A stretch of 64,000 nt of DNA from QHXW01 sp963768075 (GCA_963768075.1 CAVYHD010000024.1:118451-182450), one strand, 5' to 3'; positions 1 to 10,055 are shown, counted from the stretch's first letter. Translations and numbers: made by a program. The notes: generated from the sequence alone by a model not told the origin.

Positions 1-1
1 C

Positions 2-139
2 CTGGCGAATATCTCGTACCGCCTGGGCCGTACTCTGCACTTCGACCCCGTCAGCTACTCCTGCAAAGGCGATGCGGAAGCCAACCGTATGTTCCGGCGC
101 GAGTACCGCAAGCCGTTCGTGGTGCCCGAAAAGGTCTGA
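2..139 (+). CDS. Gfo/Idh/MocA-family oxidoreductase, C-terminal end (partial)
   Basis: An open frame enters from the left edge and ends at the TGA at 137-139, giving the last 45 residues of a protein. The tail carries NISYRLGR, a FDP motif, GDAEAN and a final YRKPFVVP segment. This is the usual C-terminal signature of NAD(P)-dependent Gfo/Idh/MocA sugar dehydrogenases as they occur in acidobacteria and planctomycetes. The Rossmann half lies outside the window, so substrate and cofactor cannot be read. The gene converges with the hydroxyacid dehydrogenase at 208. Confidence 0.7.
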   Translation: MANISYRLGRTLHFDPVSYSCKGDAEANRMFRREYRKPFVVPEKV

Positions 140-207
140 GGCGTCCGTGGTAAGGGCAGGCGACTCAGAGGGCCAAGCCCAATCGGCTGAGCGGACCTGT
201 CCGAATT

Positions 208-1173
208 CTATCGAGCTCCGTCTCGACCGACGACGACGTTGGTAGGGCGGCCGCTTAAGAAGTTCCAGACGTTATCGACAGAAAGTTGCAGGCCTGCTTC
301 CAGGGCCTCCGGGGTCACGCCAGCGGAGTGAGGCGTGAGCACGACGTTCTCCAGGCGCGTGAGCGGGTGTCCGGCCGGTAGTGGTTCGACATCGAAAACA
401 TCCAGGCCGGCGCCCGCGATGCGGCCCGCTGTGAGCACTTCGAGCAAGGCTTGCTCGTCGACGATGGGGCCCCGCGCCGTATTTATAAAAATGGCTGAAG
501 GCTTCATCTTCTCCAGTTCGCGTCTGCCCATGAAGCCTCGGGTCTCGGCGGAGAGGCGCAGATGCAAGCTAACCACATCGCTTAGCCGAAACAGGTCTTC
601 GAGTGAGACCAGCTCGAACCCGAGTGCCGGGTCCGGATGCATGGTCCAGGCGTTCACACGCATGCCGATGCCTGCGCCGAGACGAGCGAACTGCCGGCCG
701 ACAGCACCCAGTCCCACGACGCCCAGCGTTTTGCCGTGCATCTGCACTGCCTCTCCACTTGGCCAGCGCCCCTGGCGAACCTCCGCGTCAATTCGCGGAA
801 TGCGGCGCGCTACGGACAGCAGTAGGGCCAGCGTGTGTTCGGCGACGGAAAAGGCAGATACACCTGGCGTATTGGTGACCGTCACTCCGTGCCGAGCGGC
901 TGCCGCCAGATCGACGTTATCGGTGCCCGTACCCCATAGCGACAAAAGCTGCAGACCGGGAGAACGGCGAAAGACGTTCTCGGTGAAGTACGTCGAGGAG
1001 CGGATGTTGATCACGATCTCGGCGCCGGCAATGCGTTCAATCAACTCGTCTTCGGTTTCGGGCAGCGTGTCATGGTATTCGACGCGGGTTCTATCGAGCA
1101 ACTTGCGGTAGGCTTGGCTTGAGGCCATCACTGGCGCCTCGTCGTCTGGAATCACAATGCGGGGCATACTCAC
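208..1173 (-). CDS. D-2-hydroxyacid dehydrogenase (phosphoglycerate dehydrogenase-like)
   Basis: The 321-residue protein has the family layout: an N-terminal catalytic half-domain, an NAD-binding Rossmann domain with GLGAVG near residue 155, and a C-terminal return. INTARGPIVDEQAL and the HSAG segment in LTPHSAGVTPEA carry the conserved Arg/Glu/His catalytic region. It should interconvert a 2-hydroxyacid and a 2-oxoacid with NAD(H) in the cytosol; the substrate is not evident, and the ACT domain of true SerA is absent. The GTG start at 1173 overlaps the TGA of the upstream small frame as GTGA; an ATG two codons later is an alternative. It is the last gene of a minus-strand operon that begins at 7765. 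Confidence 0.85.
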   Translation of the reverse strand: MSMPRIVIPDDEAPVMASSQAYRKLLDRTRVEYHDTLPETEDELIERIAGAEIVINIRSSTYFTENVFRRSPGLQLLSLWGTGTDNVDLAAAARHGVTVTNTPGVSAFSVAEHTLALLLSVARRIPRIDAEVRQGRWPSGEAVQMHGKTLGVVGLGAVGRQFARLGAGIGMRVNAWTMHPDPALGFELVSLEDLFRLSDVVSLHLRLSAETRGFMGRRELEKMKPSAIFINTARGPIVDEQALLEVLTAGRIAGAGLDVFDVEPLPAGHPLTRLENVVLTPHSAGVTPEALEAGLQLSVDNVWNFLSGRPTNVVVGRDGAR

Positions 1174-1367
1174 GCCGTGAGATCCGGAGCGTACTTCTCC
1201 CGTACCATCAAGTAAGAGAGGATGCCGGCCACGCTCGCCGCGCAGTTCTGAACGCTCCTCATACGTCCGATAGTACCTGCGGGGAACGACGTGTGGATGA
1301 TCGCCCGGTAATTGGCGGCTTGCGTGAAAAACTCGCGCCGGCTCATATTGCTATTAGTTGGACGCAT
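1170..1367 (-). CDS. Small hypothetical frame, possible remnant
   Basis: This is a 65-codon frame between the epimerase-like gene and the hydroxyacid dehydrogenase. Its stop overlaps the dehydrogenase GTG, as coupled genes do. From the internal Met at residue 8 it reads MSRREFFTQAA, which resembles the start of a Tat signal, but no hydrophobic core or export site follows. It may be a real short coupled protein or the decayed head of a Tat-exported enzyme. No family was recognised and no convincing ribosome binding site is seen. Confidence 0.25.
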   Translation of the reverse strand: MRPTNSNMSRREFFTQAANYRAIIHTSFPAGTIGRMRSVQNCAASVAGILSYLMVREKYAPDLTA

Positions 1368-1395
1368 GCCCTGGCCGAAGAAGATCTCGAAGGAC

Positions 1396-2229
1396 CTACC
1401 CCTTCAAACCTGCGAGCACGCCAAACATATAGGCGTATGAGCGCGCCATGCCGAGAAACGGATCGTTCTCGTTGATTTCGTATTCGAGATTGACGGAAGC
1501 CGTATAGCCCATCTTGTGCAACTCCCGGAAAATGTCCGCGATCGGCAGCACGCCATCGCCAACGTCGCAGAGCGAATTCACGTCGCCAAATACGCGCATG
1601 TCCTTGATGTGCATGTCGAGCATTCGCGAACCTGAGGCCCGGATGGCGTCGAGAGGCTTCACACCCGCTTCGGCCGTGTGGCCCACATCCACGCAGACAC
1701 CGCAGCGCGGATCCATGTCTTTCAGGATCTTCAGCGCGTCCTGCGGGGCGGGGAAGTTGTCCTTTGGGCCGTGATTATGCACGGCGATCTTGATGTTGTA
1801 CTCCTCGACAAATTTCTGGAGCTTCGGCAGCGTAATCTTGGTGGGAGCACACACAATCAGCGGCATGCCGGCGAGCCGGGCATATTCGAACTTGTGACGG
1901 ATGTCGGCCTCGTCGTCCTTGTGGAAGTCGATGTTGCCGCCCCCCACGATGGTGAGACCCGCATCCTCAAACTCCTTGCGGGCCTCGCGGATCTGATCGG
2001 GAGTCGAATCCAGCGGCAGGTGGAAGGACTTGATATTCACGTATTTCAGGCCCAGGCGCTGGATTATCTTGATCGCTTCGGCTCGCGGAAACTTTCGTAG
2101 TGAATAGGAAGCTACGCCCAGCTTGAAGCCGGCGTCGTCCGAAGTGGCGCCGAGGTCAAGTCCGGAAAAAGCGAGCACCGAGCCGGCGGCCGACGCGCCC
2201 AGCAAAGATCGTCTGGAGATTGAGGACAT
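1396..2229 (-). CDS. Tat-exported sugar phosphate isomerase/epimerase-like TIM barrel
   Basis: The 277-aa product starts with a twin-arginine signal (SRRSLLG, then a short Ala-rich hydrophobic stretch), so it is likely exported. The body is an AP-endonuclease-2/xylose isomerase-like TIM barrel: VNIKSFHLPL, VGGGNIDF, IAVHNHGPKDNFP, CVDVGHTAEAG, DMHIKDM and VNLEYEIN supply the typical metal-ligand Glu/His/Asp positions. Members act on sugars or inositol derivatives; the substrate here is unknown. The frame is open further upstream, but the ATG at 2229 is chosen because it places the Tat signal at the N terminus. It lies 44 bp after the HEAT/c-haem gene in the same operon. Confidence 0.8.
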   Translation of the reverse strand: MSSISRRSLLGASAAGSVLAFSGLDLGATSDDAGFKLGVASYSLRKFPRAEAIKIIQRLGLKYVNIKSFHLPLDSTPDQIREARKEFEDAGLTIVGGGNIDFHKDDEADIRHKFEYARLAGMPLIVCAPTKITLPKLQKFVEEYNIKIAVHNHGPKDNFPAPQDALKILKDMDPRCGVCVDVGHTAEAGVKPLDAIRASGSRMLDMHIKDMRVFGDVNSLCDVGDGVLPIADIFRELHKMGYTASVNLEYEINENDPFLGMARSYAYMFGVLAGLKG

Positions 2230-2273
2230 ACGTAGATTGTGACGCAGTACCGATGGGTCACGCCAGTCCCGTA

Positions 2274-5200
2274 TCAGCGCGCCGCGTGTGCGTCCTGGTT
2301 CGACGCTTGCATGCGTGCCCCGCGAATCCACTCAAGAATCGTCTTGTATTGCGAGCTTGATTCGTTGCCGGGCCAACGCTGGCCGCCGTTGTGGGTGGCC
2401 AGATAATCATCCACGTTGCCGGCGGCGTCGGTCGGACGGGTCGGCTTAATGAGGATCAGGCTGCGGTTTGGGTCGCTGATATCGAGCACGCGCATGGCGT
2501 ATTTGTAGTTCTCTTCACTGTCTTGTGGCGAGAACTGTCCTTCGGCATTGGGTGGCCGAAGCTTGAAAATGACGTGCGAGGCGTGGCACATGACGCAAGC
2601 TTTGCCGTCCGCGCCTGGCGCGGACAGAATGGGCTCGATCTCGGATACGAAGAAACCGAAGTCCAGCACCGATCCTGGTTCCACGTCGGCGAGTGCTTCT
2701 TTCAAGTTCTTGCCATCAAGGACGCGTGTCGCGATAAGCTGCAATCTCTGGTTAGGATCGTTTCGCAGCCGGTCCAAAGCTGCGCGAAAGTCCGGACGCT
2801 GCTCAATGCCTTTGACTTTGCGCAATAGATCCAACGCCGCCGCGCGCACGTTGGCATCCCGGTCGCCGAGGCTCGCCATCACCGCCCGAAACACGGCCGG
2901 TCGATCGAGAAAATCTGGCTCCTTATAAACGTACTTGCCGTTGCCCAGTACGTACGACCGGTCCTGGGAGACCGCACCCCCGGAGACACCGAGATGCCGC
3001 CGCATGAACTTTGGATCGTTCACCTCCTCGATCAGGATGCTCCGCTGCGAGCTTCCCATGCGATCGAAAGCCTGCACCACCAGGGGCCGCATGGCCGCGT
3101 CGTCAAGGAAGCGCGCGAGGGCGATCTGGATGGCCGCCCGCTGCACATCGGAATCCTGGTCCTCGAACGCCTCCATGGTTTGGTTGCTCCGCCGCGGATC
3201 TTGCATGAGTTCCGGAAACGACCCTGCAGCAGCCAGCACCTGTGCGTAGTTCTTCACGCGCGGCTGCCGATCGAGCAGAGAACGTACCGCAGAGAGAATT
3301 GCCGGCTGCCGCGTCCACGCTGAGTCGGCCGGCAGGCCCGCAAGCAACGGCAGCGCTACTGCCTGGGCGTCGAGGTCGCCATGAACCAGAATCTCGGCGA
3401 TGGTCTGGACCAGGGCCGGATCGGGCGCGGCGGGTGCATCAATGTTTAGCACCCCGCGCTGCCCGTTTTCATACACGTACCGCACGGCGTCACGAACCTG
3501 TTTGTCCGGATCGAGTCCAAGCTGCAGGGCGGCCTCGGCAAAGCGCTGGCTACCAGCTCCACTGAGTGTGCTGCCCGCCTTCAGCACATTGATCTTGGTG
3601 TCGTTATCAGCACTCTTCAGGCACGCAATCAACGCATCCTCGAGTTCCTGCCCCGAGCTGCGGAAGAAATGAATCAGGTCGCTATCGTTGCCCACGCGAG
3701 TCTGGTAAAAACCGTTATGGATGTCATAGCGAAAATCCACAGTCTCGCGGTAAGGCGGGTACTCGTAGCCCGGCCGGTCGAGATCCGGCACGCCCGAAAC
3801 ATATTTTGTGAAAACCGCCGGCAACGAAATCGACACCGTGTTCGCCTTGAGCTGGGGCAGCGCGTAGTGCCTCACGTGGAAATCCCAGAGCGCCTCAAGG
3901 ATGCTCTGGCGTCCCAGAGGAGTCGCGGCGCGCAGAGCTTTGGCAAGCGCTTGAGCCTGATCGCGTGCCACCGCTTCGTACCCGTCATTGATCTTTTCCT
4001 GGTCTTCCTTCGTGGAGGCGGCCTCGATCCACGCGCCAAGGTATCCGGTGTTTTCGTCCAGCGCGTCGTACAGACTTTCTTGCACCGCACGCCGCGCCAG
4101 GGGGTCGGTCTCGCTGTTCAGCCGTGTTGCAAGCGCTTCGATGATGCCGGTGCGCGCCTCGTGATCATCGACTTTCCAGTAGTACCATTGCCAAAGCCCC
4201 CGGGCCGCGTTCAGGCGGACGGCCGGAACCGGGTCGTCGAGATTACGCCTTAAGGCCAGGAGCAGTGACCCGTCATCCGCCAGATACTTGAAGTGTTGGT
4301 TGAACACCTGCGTCGCGCCCCAGCGCGTGCGCGCGCTGGAGGAAGCCAGGGCCGCCGCTAGTTCCGCGCGCCCTTCCGAGGCAGCGCCGGGACGGCGCTC
4401 GAGGATCATGCGCAGCGCCCATCCGGCCGTGCGTTGCACCATCTTATCCGGGTCACCCAGTGCGGCGACCAGCGTCTTTATGGCGCCGGAATCCGCCATG
4501 TGCCCCAGAGCTCGCGCCGCCCCCTCGCGCGCCAGCGGCTGATGGCTCGACGCCAGAATCGCCCGCACCTGGCGCAACACCGCGTCGGGCGCGAGGTCCC
4601 ACAACTGATCGAGCTGCGAAAGGAGCCGCGGCAAATCGTCTTTGGCCAGCTGACTGGGGGTCGGCGGGAACGCATCATCCCATCCTTTCTCTTTCGCCGG
4701 CTTCCGATCAGGCCCCGGATAAAGGGTGGAGAGCGCCATCACCGCGAACTGAGTCGCGCGAAACGGCGTATTGAACCCCTGGTAGACCGGATCCCCCTCC
4801 CAACTTCCTTCCGGCCGCTGCGCTTTTAAAAGGGCATCCACCGCGCGGGCCAGGTGAGTGTCGGTCTCCGGCCGGCGGCCCGCCAGCGCCGCCGCCAGAA
4901 CGGCATGATACGAAATGAAGTCGGCCGGCTTACCCTTGTTGTCGAAAGCGTAGGGCCACATGCCGCCCGGTTGCTGAAAACTGTAAAGCTGATCGAGTAA
5001 CTGGTCCAGTTGCGCACGATACTTCTCCCGCCCGATCGTGGCGAGGAAGTGAATCTTCCAGTTCAGATCGATCATGTTTCTTGGCTCACGCGGCAAAGCT
5101 AGGCGCTCTACCCGGTCCCGTTCGCTGGCCCACTGTTCTTCGCCCGTCTGCTGGTAGAGCATTTGAAAGGTGTCCCAACTTTGCGCGGCGATTTCAAACG

Positions 5201-6563
5201 GGCTTATGGACGGTTCGCAACCGTCTGACTCGTCGCCCGGCATGACGGTGCGGTCCTGGTAGTGAATCTTCAGGAAGTTCCCGTAAGGCACATTGAAACT
5301 GAGCCTCGGCGGATCATGCGTAACATTCTGTTCGAACAGATGCTCGATCACCGGCAGCCGGCTCGCCACCGTTCGCGCCGAATAGATGACCCGAACCCAG
5401 TCGGTGCCGGGTTCGCCGTACAGCGGACGCTGGTTGTTGTAGATGCGGTCGGTCAGGAATTCGAGCGCCGGCCGCTGAGTCACCGGGTACCCGTTCGCGA
5501 CCGCTGTCAGGTAGCCGCGCGTCGTGAACTGCGTGGGATGGCATGCGATGCAAAGCTGCGTGTCGGAGTGCACCATGGTGGTCCGCAGCCCCACCGCCCC
5601 GCGGCGCGGCGTGTTGGACAGCCACGTGTCGCCCATATTGATCATAAAATCCATCCCGGTTCTCACTGCCTGGCGCGGATCGTTGTACGGCGGCACCGGG
5701 TAATCGTAGGTGTGTAACTGATAGGCCGGATGGTTGGCGTCAACCCGCACGTAATAGGTCTCGCCTGGCTTGAGAATCCGCGTACGAAACTTATAAAGGC
5801 CCGGATAATTCTGCGTGGCTTCGATCTGGTAGATCGCTGCGCCCTCTGTGTAAGGCATGACGTCCGGCTGTCCGGCCGCATTCTTGCCCATTTGAAAGAT
5901 GTCCACGTCCAGCGGCACTTCGCGGTCCGTGATATCGAGCACGAAATATGCCAGCCTTGGTTCCGTGCCGTGGAACGTGAAGCGGAACCATTGAAAGCCC
6001 TTGAGCATTGCCGCGTAGCGGTCCTCGCCGGGCGCCGGCGCGTAGGGACGTTCGTCGTCAGCCCCGAAAACAGTTTGGCCGAACTCAAAGGGCTGAGCAG
6101 CCTGCCACGTGTCGTTAGGAGCCGCCGCAATCACGGACGGATCCCCGCGTCCCACGGGAATCCGGCGCATCACTGTTTCGAGTTCCGGAAGCTGCTCTGC
6201 GCCCGGCGCACTTAGGATGACGGTCACCGGGCCGGGCGCGCGCGGCCTCAGAGTCAGATAAAAGTCCAGATCGGCGGTGTGCAGCCACTTCTCCGAGACC
6301 GTCCCACGCGCGTCCGCCATCGCGACATGAACCCGCCTGTCGCCCTGGAGCTCCTCGGGATTCTTTATTGCAATCGTGACTGCGTACAGCGACCCAGGCT
6401 GCGCCATTCCCAGTTTGATCTGGCGCTGCGGCACCGCGTTGCCGGGGGCCCTACTCGGACCCGCCTGCACGGTTCGTAGCAGTAGAAGACCTCCTGCCAC
6501 GAGACCAGTGACGACGAATCCGCACGCGAGCCATTGCGGCACTTGATGATAAGTTTTTTCCAT
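2274..6563 (-). CDS. Giant membrane-anchored HEAT-repeat protein with two c-type haem motifs
   Basis: This protein of about 1429 residues starts with a single membrane anchor (LACGFVVTGLVAGGLLLL). A beta-rich region follows, then a CIACH haem-binding motif in the first third, an alpha/alpha-toroid region like prenyltransferase or squalene-cyclase repeats (QQPGGMWPYAF, QRPEGSWEGDP), and a long run of HEAT repeats. The C-terminal domain carries the second motif, CVMCH. It is likely periplasmic and may pass electrons or act as a scaffold. Related multi-domain cytochromes occur in Acidobacteriota and Planctomycetota next to exported sugar or peptide enzymes, as here. The start is set at the Met before the anchor (6563); the longer frame to 6656 adds a basic stretch without a signal. 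The substrate is unknown. Confidence 0.75.
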   Translation of the reverse strand: MEKTYHQVPQWLACGFVVTGLVAGGLLLLRTVQAGPSRAPGNAVPQRQIKLGMAQPGSLYAVTIAIKNPEELQGDRRVHVAMADARGTVSEKWLHTADLDFYLTLRPRAPGPVTVILSAPGAEQLPELETVMRRIPVGRGDPSVIAAAPNDTWQAAQPFEFGQTVFGADDERPYAPAPGEDRYAAMLKGFQWFRFTFHGTEPRLAYFVLDITDREVPLDVDIFQMGKNAAGQPDVMPYTEGAAIYQIEATQNYPGLYKFRTRILKPGETYYVRVDANHPAYQLHTYDYPVPPYNDPRQAVRTGMDFMINMGDTWLSNTPRRGAVGLRTTMVHSDTQLCIACHPTQFTTRGYLTAVANGYPVTQRPALEFLTDRIYNNQRPLYGEPGTDWVRVIYSARTVASRLPVIEHLFEQNVTHDPPRLSFNVPYGNFLKIHYQDRTVMPGDESDGCEPSISPFEIAAQSWDTFQMLYQQTGEEQWASERDRVERLALPREPRNMIDLNWKIHFLATIGREKYRAQLDQLLDQLYSFQQPGGMWPYAFDNKGKPADFISYHAVLAAALAGRRPETDTHLARAVDALLKAQRPEGSWEGDPVYQGFNTPFRATQFAVMALSTLYPGPDRKPAKEKGWDDAFPPTPSQLAKDDLPRLLSQLDQLWDLAPDAVLRQVRAILASSHQPLAREGAARALGHMADSGAIKTLVAALGDPDKMVQRTAGWALRMILERRPGAASEGRAELAAALASSSARTRWGATQVFNQHFKYLADDGSLLLALRRNLDDPVPAVRLNAARGLWQWYYWKVDDHEARTGIIEALATRLNSETDPLARRAVQESLYDALDENTGYLGAWIEAASTKEDQEKINDGYEAVARDQAQALAKALRAATPLGRQSILEALWDFHVRHYALPQLKANTVSISLPAVFTKYVSGVPDLDRPGYEYPPYRETVDFRYDIHNGFYQTRVGNDSDLIHFFRSSGQELEDALIACLKSADNDTKINVLKAGSTLSGAGSQRFAEAALQLGLDPDKQVRDAVRYVYENGQRGVLNIDAPAAPDPALVQTIAEILVHGDLDAQAVALPLLAGLPADSAWTRQPAILSAVRSLLDRQPRVKNYAQVLAAAGSFPELMQDPRRSNQTMEAFEDQDSDVQRAAIQIALARFLDDAAMRPLVVQAFDRMGSSQRSILIEEVNDPKFMRRHLGVSGGAVSQDRSYVLGNGKYVYKEPDFLDRPAVFRAVMASLGDRDANVRAAALDLLRKVKGIEQRPDFRAALDRLRNDPNQRLQLIATRVLDGKNLKEALADVEPGSVLDFGFFVSEIEPILSAPGADGKACVMCHASHVIFKLRPPNAEGQFSPQDSEENYKYAMRVLDISDPNRSLILIKPTRPTDAAGNVDDYLATHNGGQRWPGNESSSQYKTILEWIRGARMQASNQDAHAAR

Positions 6564-6652
6564 CGCAATCCAGATCGGCGGCGCACTTCCGTAACCCAGC
6601 GCCCTTTTATTATCCCTCCTCCGGCGAATCTGTGGGCAACTGGCGGGCATTG

Positions 6653-7765
6653 TCACATCTTGAAAAAGATCCTCCTTTTATAAAGCCAGTAGCACAAGTA
6701 CCACAGCATTCCCCACAGCACGATGCAGGTGATGATCCTGGCGTTGAGTTCTCCGGCCCAAGCAAAGAGGGCCATGGCAAACGGTCGAGCGATCTTGGAG
6801 AACCATTCCGCTCCACCGGTATTGGTGAACATGTAGATGAAGAGAGAATTCATCCCCACGATATTGAAAAACAGAGTCCACTTCTTCATCCCCTTCACGT
6901 CGATCAGCCAATAAGAGAACGCGAGCGCCAGTAAACACCATCCGCCGGACACTATGACGAACGAACTGGTACAGATCCGTTTGATGATCGGCGTCCAGGG
7001 ATTCATCGCATAGCCGGCGATCACGCCGATGAGGCCCGAGCCCGCCAGTATTTTAATTTTCTGTAGCGGTGTCCGGCTGCTTTTCAGCAGTTGACCGGCC
7101 AGTACACCCCACATCGTATGGGCCGTGGTTGGAACGGCGTTGAAGGCAACCCAGTGCCCCGCGGAGAGTTTGCCCATAAGCCTCAAGTCCATCCACGCCC
7201 CGAAGCCCTTGTCCGGCGTGAAAGGCTGATTGAAACCGGCCACAGGCCAGAAGCGGTACAAGAGTTCTGCGATTGCCAGCAGCAAAAATGTGAAGGCAAT
7301 CTGCGTGCGGGCTGTTTTCTGCATCATCAGGAATGCCACAAGATAGGTGAAAGAAAGCTGAGCCAGCACGTTCCACAACTCGAAAGTAATCCTGCCAGGC
7401 CCTATACAGTAGAGACCCCAGCCAAACAATAACAGCAGGGCCGACCTGCGCAACGCATGCCAGAGAGTTTGCCGCCAGGTGTCCCCCCCGGCCCACCGCA
7501 TGCCGAAGGCGAAGGGCATTGCCACACCAACAATGAACATGAAGAAAGGTTGGATCAAGTCCCAAAAACGCAGACCGTTCCAGGGATGGTGATCAAGCTG
7601 TATACCGATCCAACCGATCCACGTGCCGTCAAAGGTTGGATCGCGAAGTGTAGAGTACAAGCGCGTGGCTTCCCCCACGAGCATGAGCATCGTAAAACCT
7701 CGAAAGAAGTCGAGCGAGTTTAGACGCTCCTGGTGTGCTGGGGTCGAGCTGGAACTCTTGTCCAT
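6653..7765 (-). CDS. DUF5009 / heparan-glucosaminide N-acetyltransferase-like membrane protein
   Basis: The 370-aa polytopic membrane protein opens with LNSLDFFRGFTMLMLVGEA and has about ten hydrophobic segments. LDFFRG, the DLIQPFFMFIVG loop and the C-terminal WSKIARPF region match the DUF5009/YeiB-like acyltransferase group related to lysosomal HGSNAT. Such proteins probably move acetyl groups across the membrane onto sugars. AGGAG lies seven bases before the ATG. It is the first gene of the operon leading to the HEAT/c-haem protein and the epimerase-like enzyme, which suggests a role in periplasmic saccharide handling. A paralogue lies at 53552-54712. Confidence 0.8.
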   Translation of the reverse strand: MDKSSSSTPAHQERLNSLDFFRGFTMLMLVGEATRLYSTLRDPTFDGTWIGWIGIQLDHHPWNGLRFWDLIQPFFMFIVGVAMPFAFGMRWAGGDTWRQTLWHALRRSALLLLFGWGLYCIGPGRITFELWNVLAQLSFTYLVAFLMMQKTARTQIAFTFLLLAIAELLYRFWPVAGFNQPFTPDKGFGAWMDLRLMGKLSAGHWVAFNAVPTTAHTMWGVLAGQLLKSSRTPLQKIKILAGSGLIGVIAGYAMNPWTPIIKRICTSSFVIVSGGWCLLALAFSYWLIDVKGMKKWTLFFNIVGMNSLFIYMFTNTGGAEWFSKIARPFAMALFAWAGELNARIITCIVLWGMLWYLCYWLYKRRIFFKM

Positions 7766-7966
7766 GACATCTCCTGTCTTGGCCGCATTGTATTACGTAG
7801 CCAGGATCTGCGCCTGTCGATCCGCCACTTTACGTGACGCATGGCGCGCTCTCGCACGCGGATTGTGAGGCAGCGCCTGCGTAGTTTGCCTCTGGAGCCA
7901 CCTGCATTCCATTAAAATTCCTTCTTTTTTGCCGGCCTTGGCGTTATAACCAAATGGAAGCGAGTT

Positions 7967-10036
7967 ATGCCCACCATTCAACTTACGAATAACACGACGG
8001 TGAATATCACGGCGTCGTCCGCTGACATTAACGCCACACTGAATCGCTATTTGAAGAATCCGCTCACCTTCCTTACCCCCGCGGGCTTCGATGCCATCGT
8101 GGACAAGAAAGTAGGGGATCTCAACGCGAGCACTTTCCCAATCACAGCGAACGCAAACGGGGCGGGCCAATTTGCAGTCGAAGGGACCTCGCTGAACATG
8201 CAAATCGGGACTTCGGCTTCCCTGGGTTTGCTGACTGGCGACAGCAAAGCGGATTTCCTGGCCTGCGTGGATATCCCCGATGATCCGTCCGTTGCTGGGC
8301 TTATCTCATTTGCAGTGCAAGGGACGCTCAGCGCTGAAAGCACAGCCACAGCCAGCGACTTCACCTTTGGTCTGACCAAGGGCGCGAGCCTTGTGCTGAC
8401 CAGCTTTTCGAAGGCCGCCAGCGCCGATACGTTCGCCGGCGCCATCAAGCGCGCGATTGTGGCTTTGACGGTTCCGCACTGCATTGACGATCTGCGAAGC
8501 CTACCGTCAGGGGCAATCTGCCAAGTGGATGGATCGACTTCCCTTCAGTTCACAGCCGGCGTGACGTATGCCATTTTGAACGACCCGTTGGCCACGGTAT
8601 CGATTGCGAAATTGCCCTCCCTTGCGATAAACGCCAGTGCCGGGGCGACTCTTGAAGCTACGATTACGGACACATCGGACCACACGGTCACCATTGCCAA
8701 ACTGCCGAACGGCCTTGTACACATGGCAGTCAGCCGGACAAGGACAGACGATCTGGAAACGAGCCTTACAGCGTCGGCAGGTCTTACTGGCGACGTGGGC
8801 AGCCTGGATGCCGTGGCTTTCCTGCTCCATAAAATCAGTCCCAACTCGACCGAGGAATTGGCCAAGATCAAGGCAGATATGCCGCCCTCGGAGGCCGAGA
8901 AGCTCGACGACGATATCAAGGGGGCCGTCGATGCGGCGCTGTCCAGCTCCCTGGAAGTGTCCCTGAAAATGGCGCTGGACGGCAGTAGATCGAAAAACCG
9001 CCTTTTTTTATACGAGATTGATTTGACGGCCCTGGATGGAAACAGCAGCGCGGCGCTCGAATCCGCCCTCACCGGGGATTTCAGAGCGATCACGCGTCCC
9101 GGGGCGGCGCTACCGGGAGTTCGCGAACTGGAGTCCGCCCTGACGGACACTTCGAAAGTTACCCACAGCCTGGCGTTACATCTGCTCGGCATACTCAACT
9201 GGGGCAGCACCAGTACCTTTATCGAGAAATCGAAGGTCGATTACACGAAGGACACCCATGAGATTGTGTTGTCAGACGAAACCATCGAGGTCGCGAGCAA
9301 CAGTCTTAATGCGGAAAAGCTCCGCGAACTCGTGGTGAAGGGGATCACACTGACGCTGCCGGCATCCGCTAACACGCCGGCGGCCACAACTCCGATCAAC
9401 ATGGTCTTCTTTGACCATCGGGCTGCGACTAACCCGTCCACCATGCGCCAGTTCGTGAATGTGCTCCAGGCGACAGGCGCACCTGCTGCCGCTAGTGCTA
9501 ACGCGCTACTCAAACAGACTTTGAAACAGTATGGAACTTCGTCGCTGTATCTTGGTCTGAACCTGACTCCGGAGCAGTGCCAGCAGCTTTTCATCGACGC
9601 CACAGGGAAGCCTTACGATTCGGCGGCCTACATCCAGCACGCCTGCGCTGCGGAGGCAGTGATTCTGGACGGCGACGGGGACAACGCGGATCGGCTCCGG
9701 CTTTTCACAGCCGGACCGGATTTTTGGAAGGAATTGCAGAATGCCGGGGCTGCGCCAAACGTGACCCGGTTGCTGGCGGCCCGGGGCATCCGCCAAAACT
9801 CGGTGGTGGACGTCATTTCGATCCTATGGTGGTCCTCCGCTATGGGAAACTACGCTGACGCCCTCGCCCTGGGTGAGCCGCTCATCGCCGCTGGTAAAGC
9901 AGTGGCCAAGGACGGCACGCTGGGTTTCAACGAACCCTGGTTGGTTCTCGCGGCCTGGGCAATACTCGGAAAGCCTGCCATCGACAACCGCTTCACCTCG
10001 ACGCTGCTCAAGCAGGCTGCTACCGCCGCCAACTGA
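7967..10036 (+). CDS. Hypothetical protein, 689 aa
   Basis: No family was recognised. The protein has no signal peptide or membrane segment. It is rich in Ala, Thr, Ser and Leu and alternates short beta-like stretches (TTVNITASS, SLNMQIGTSASLGLL, GSTSLQFTAGVTYAIL) with helical stretches near residues 300-340 (EELAKIKADMPPSEAEKLDDDIKGAV). An acidic DGDGDNADRLRLF segment occurs near residue 565 and could bind a cation, but this is speculative. It is the first gene of the plus-strand arm that continues with DUF2235, peroxidase and FAD oxidoreductase genes. A hairpin plus T-tract follows its stop, so it may be transcribed separately. Confidence 0.7.
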   Translation: MPTIQLTNNTTVNITASSADINATLNRYLKNPLTFLTPAGFDAIVDKKVGDLNASTFPITANANGAGQFAVEGTSLNMQIGTSASLGLLTGDSKADFLACVDIPDDPSVAGLISFAVQGTLSAESTATASDFTFGLTKGASLVLTSFSKAASADTFAGAIKRAIVALTVPHCIDDLRSLPSGAICQVDGSTSLQFTAGVTYAILNDPLATVSIAKLPSLAINASAGATLEATITDTSDHTVTIAKLPNGLVHMAVSRTRTDDLETSLTASAGLTGDVGSLDAVAFLLHKISPNSTEELAKIKADMPPSEAEKLDDDIKGAVDAALSSSLEVSLKMALDGSRSKNRLFLYEIDLTALDGNSSAALESALTGDFRAITRPGAALPGVRELESALTDTSKVTHSLALHLLGILNWGSTSTFIEKSKVDYTKDTHEIVLSDETIEVASNSLNAEKLRELVVKGITLTLPASANTPAATTPINMVFFDHRAATNPSTMRQFVNVLQATGAPAAASANALLKQTLKQYGTSSLYLGLNLTPEQCQQLFIDATGKPYDSAAYIQHACAAEAVILDGDGDNADRLRLFTAGPDFWKELQNAGAAPNVTRLLAARGIRQNSVVDVISILWWSSAMGNYADALALGEPLIAAGKAVAKDGTLGFNEPWLVLAAWAILGKPAIDNRFTSTLLKQAATAAN

Positions 10037-10055
10037 GGGTCGCCGCAAGGCCTGC

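Noticed and set aside
335..1111. A 258-codon plus-strand frame opposite the hydroxyacid dehydrogenase
   Set aside because: Ser/Arg/Pro-rich shadow reading without family features.
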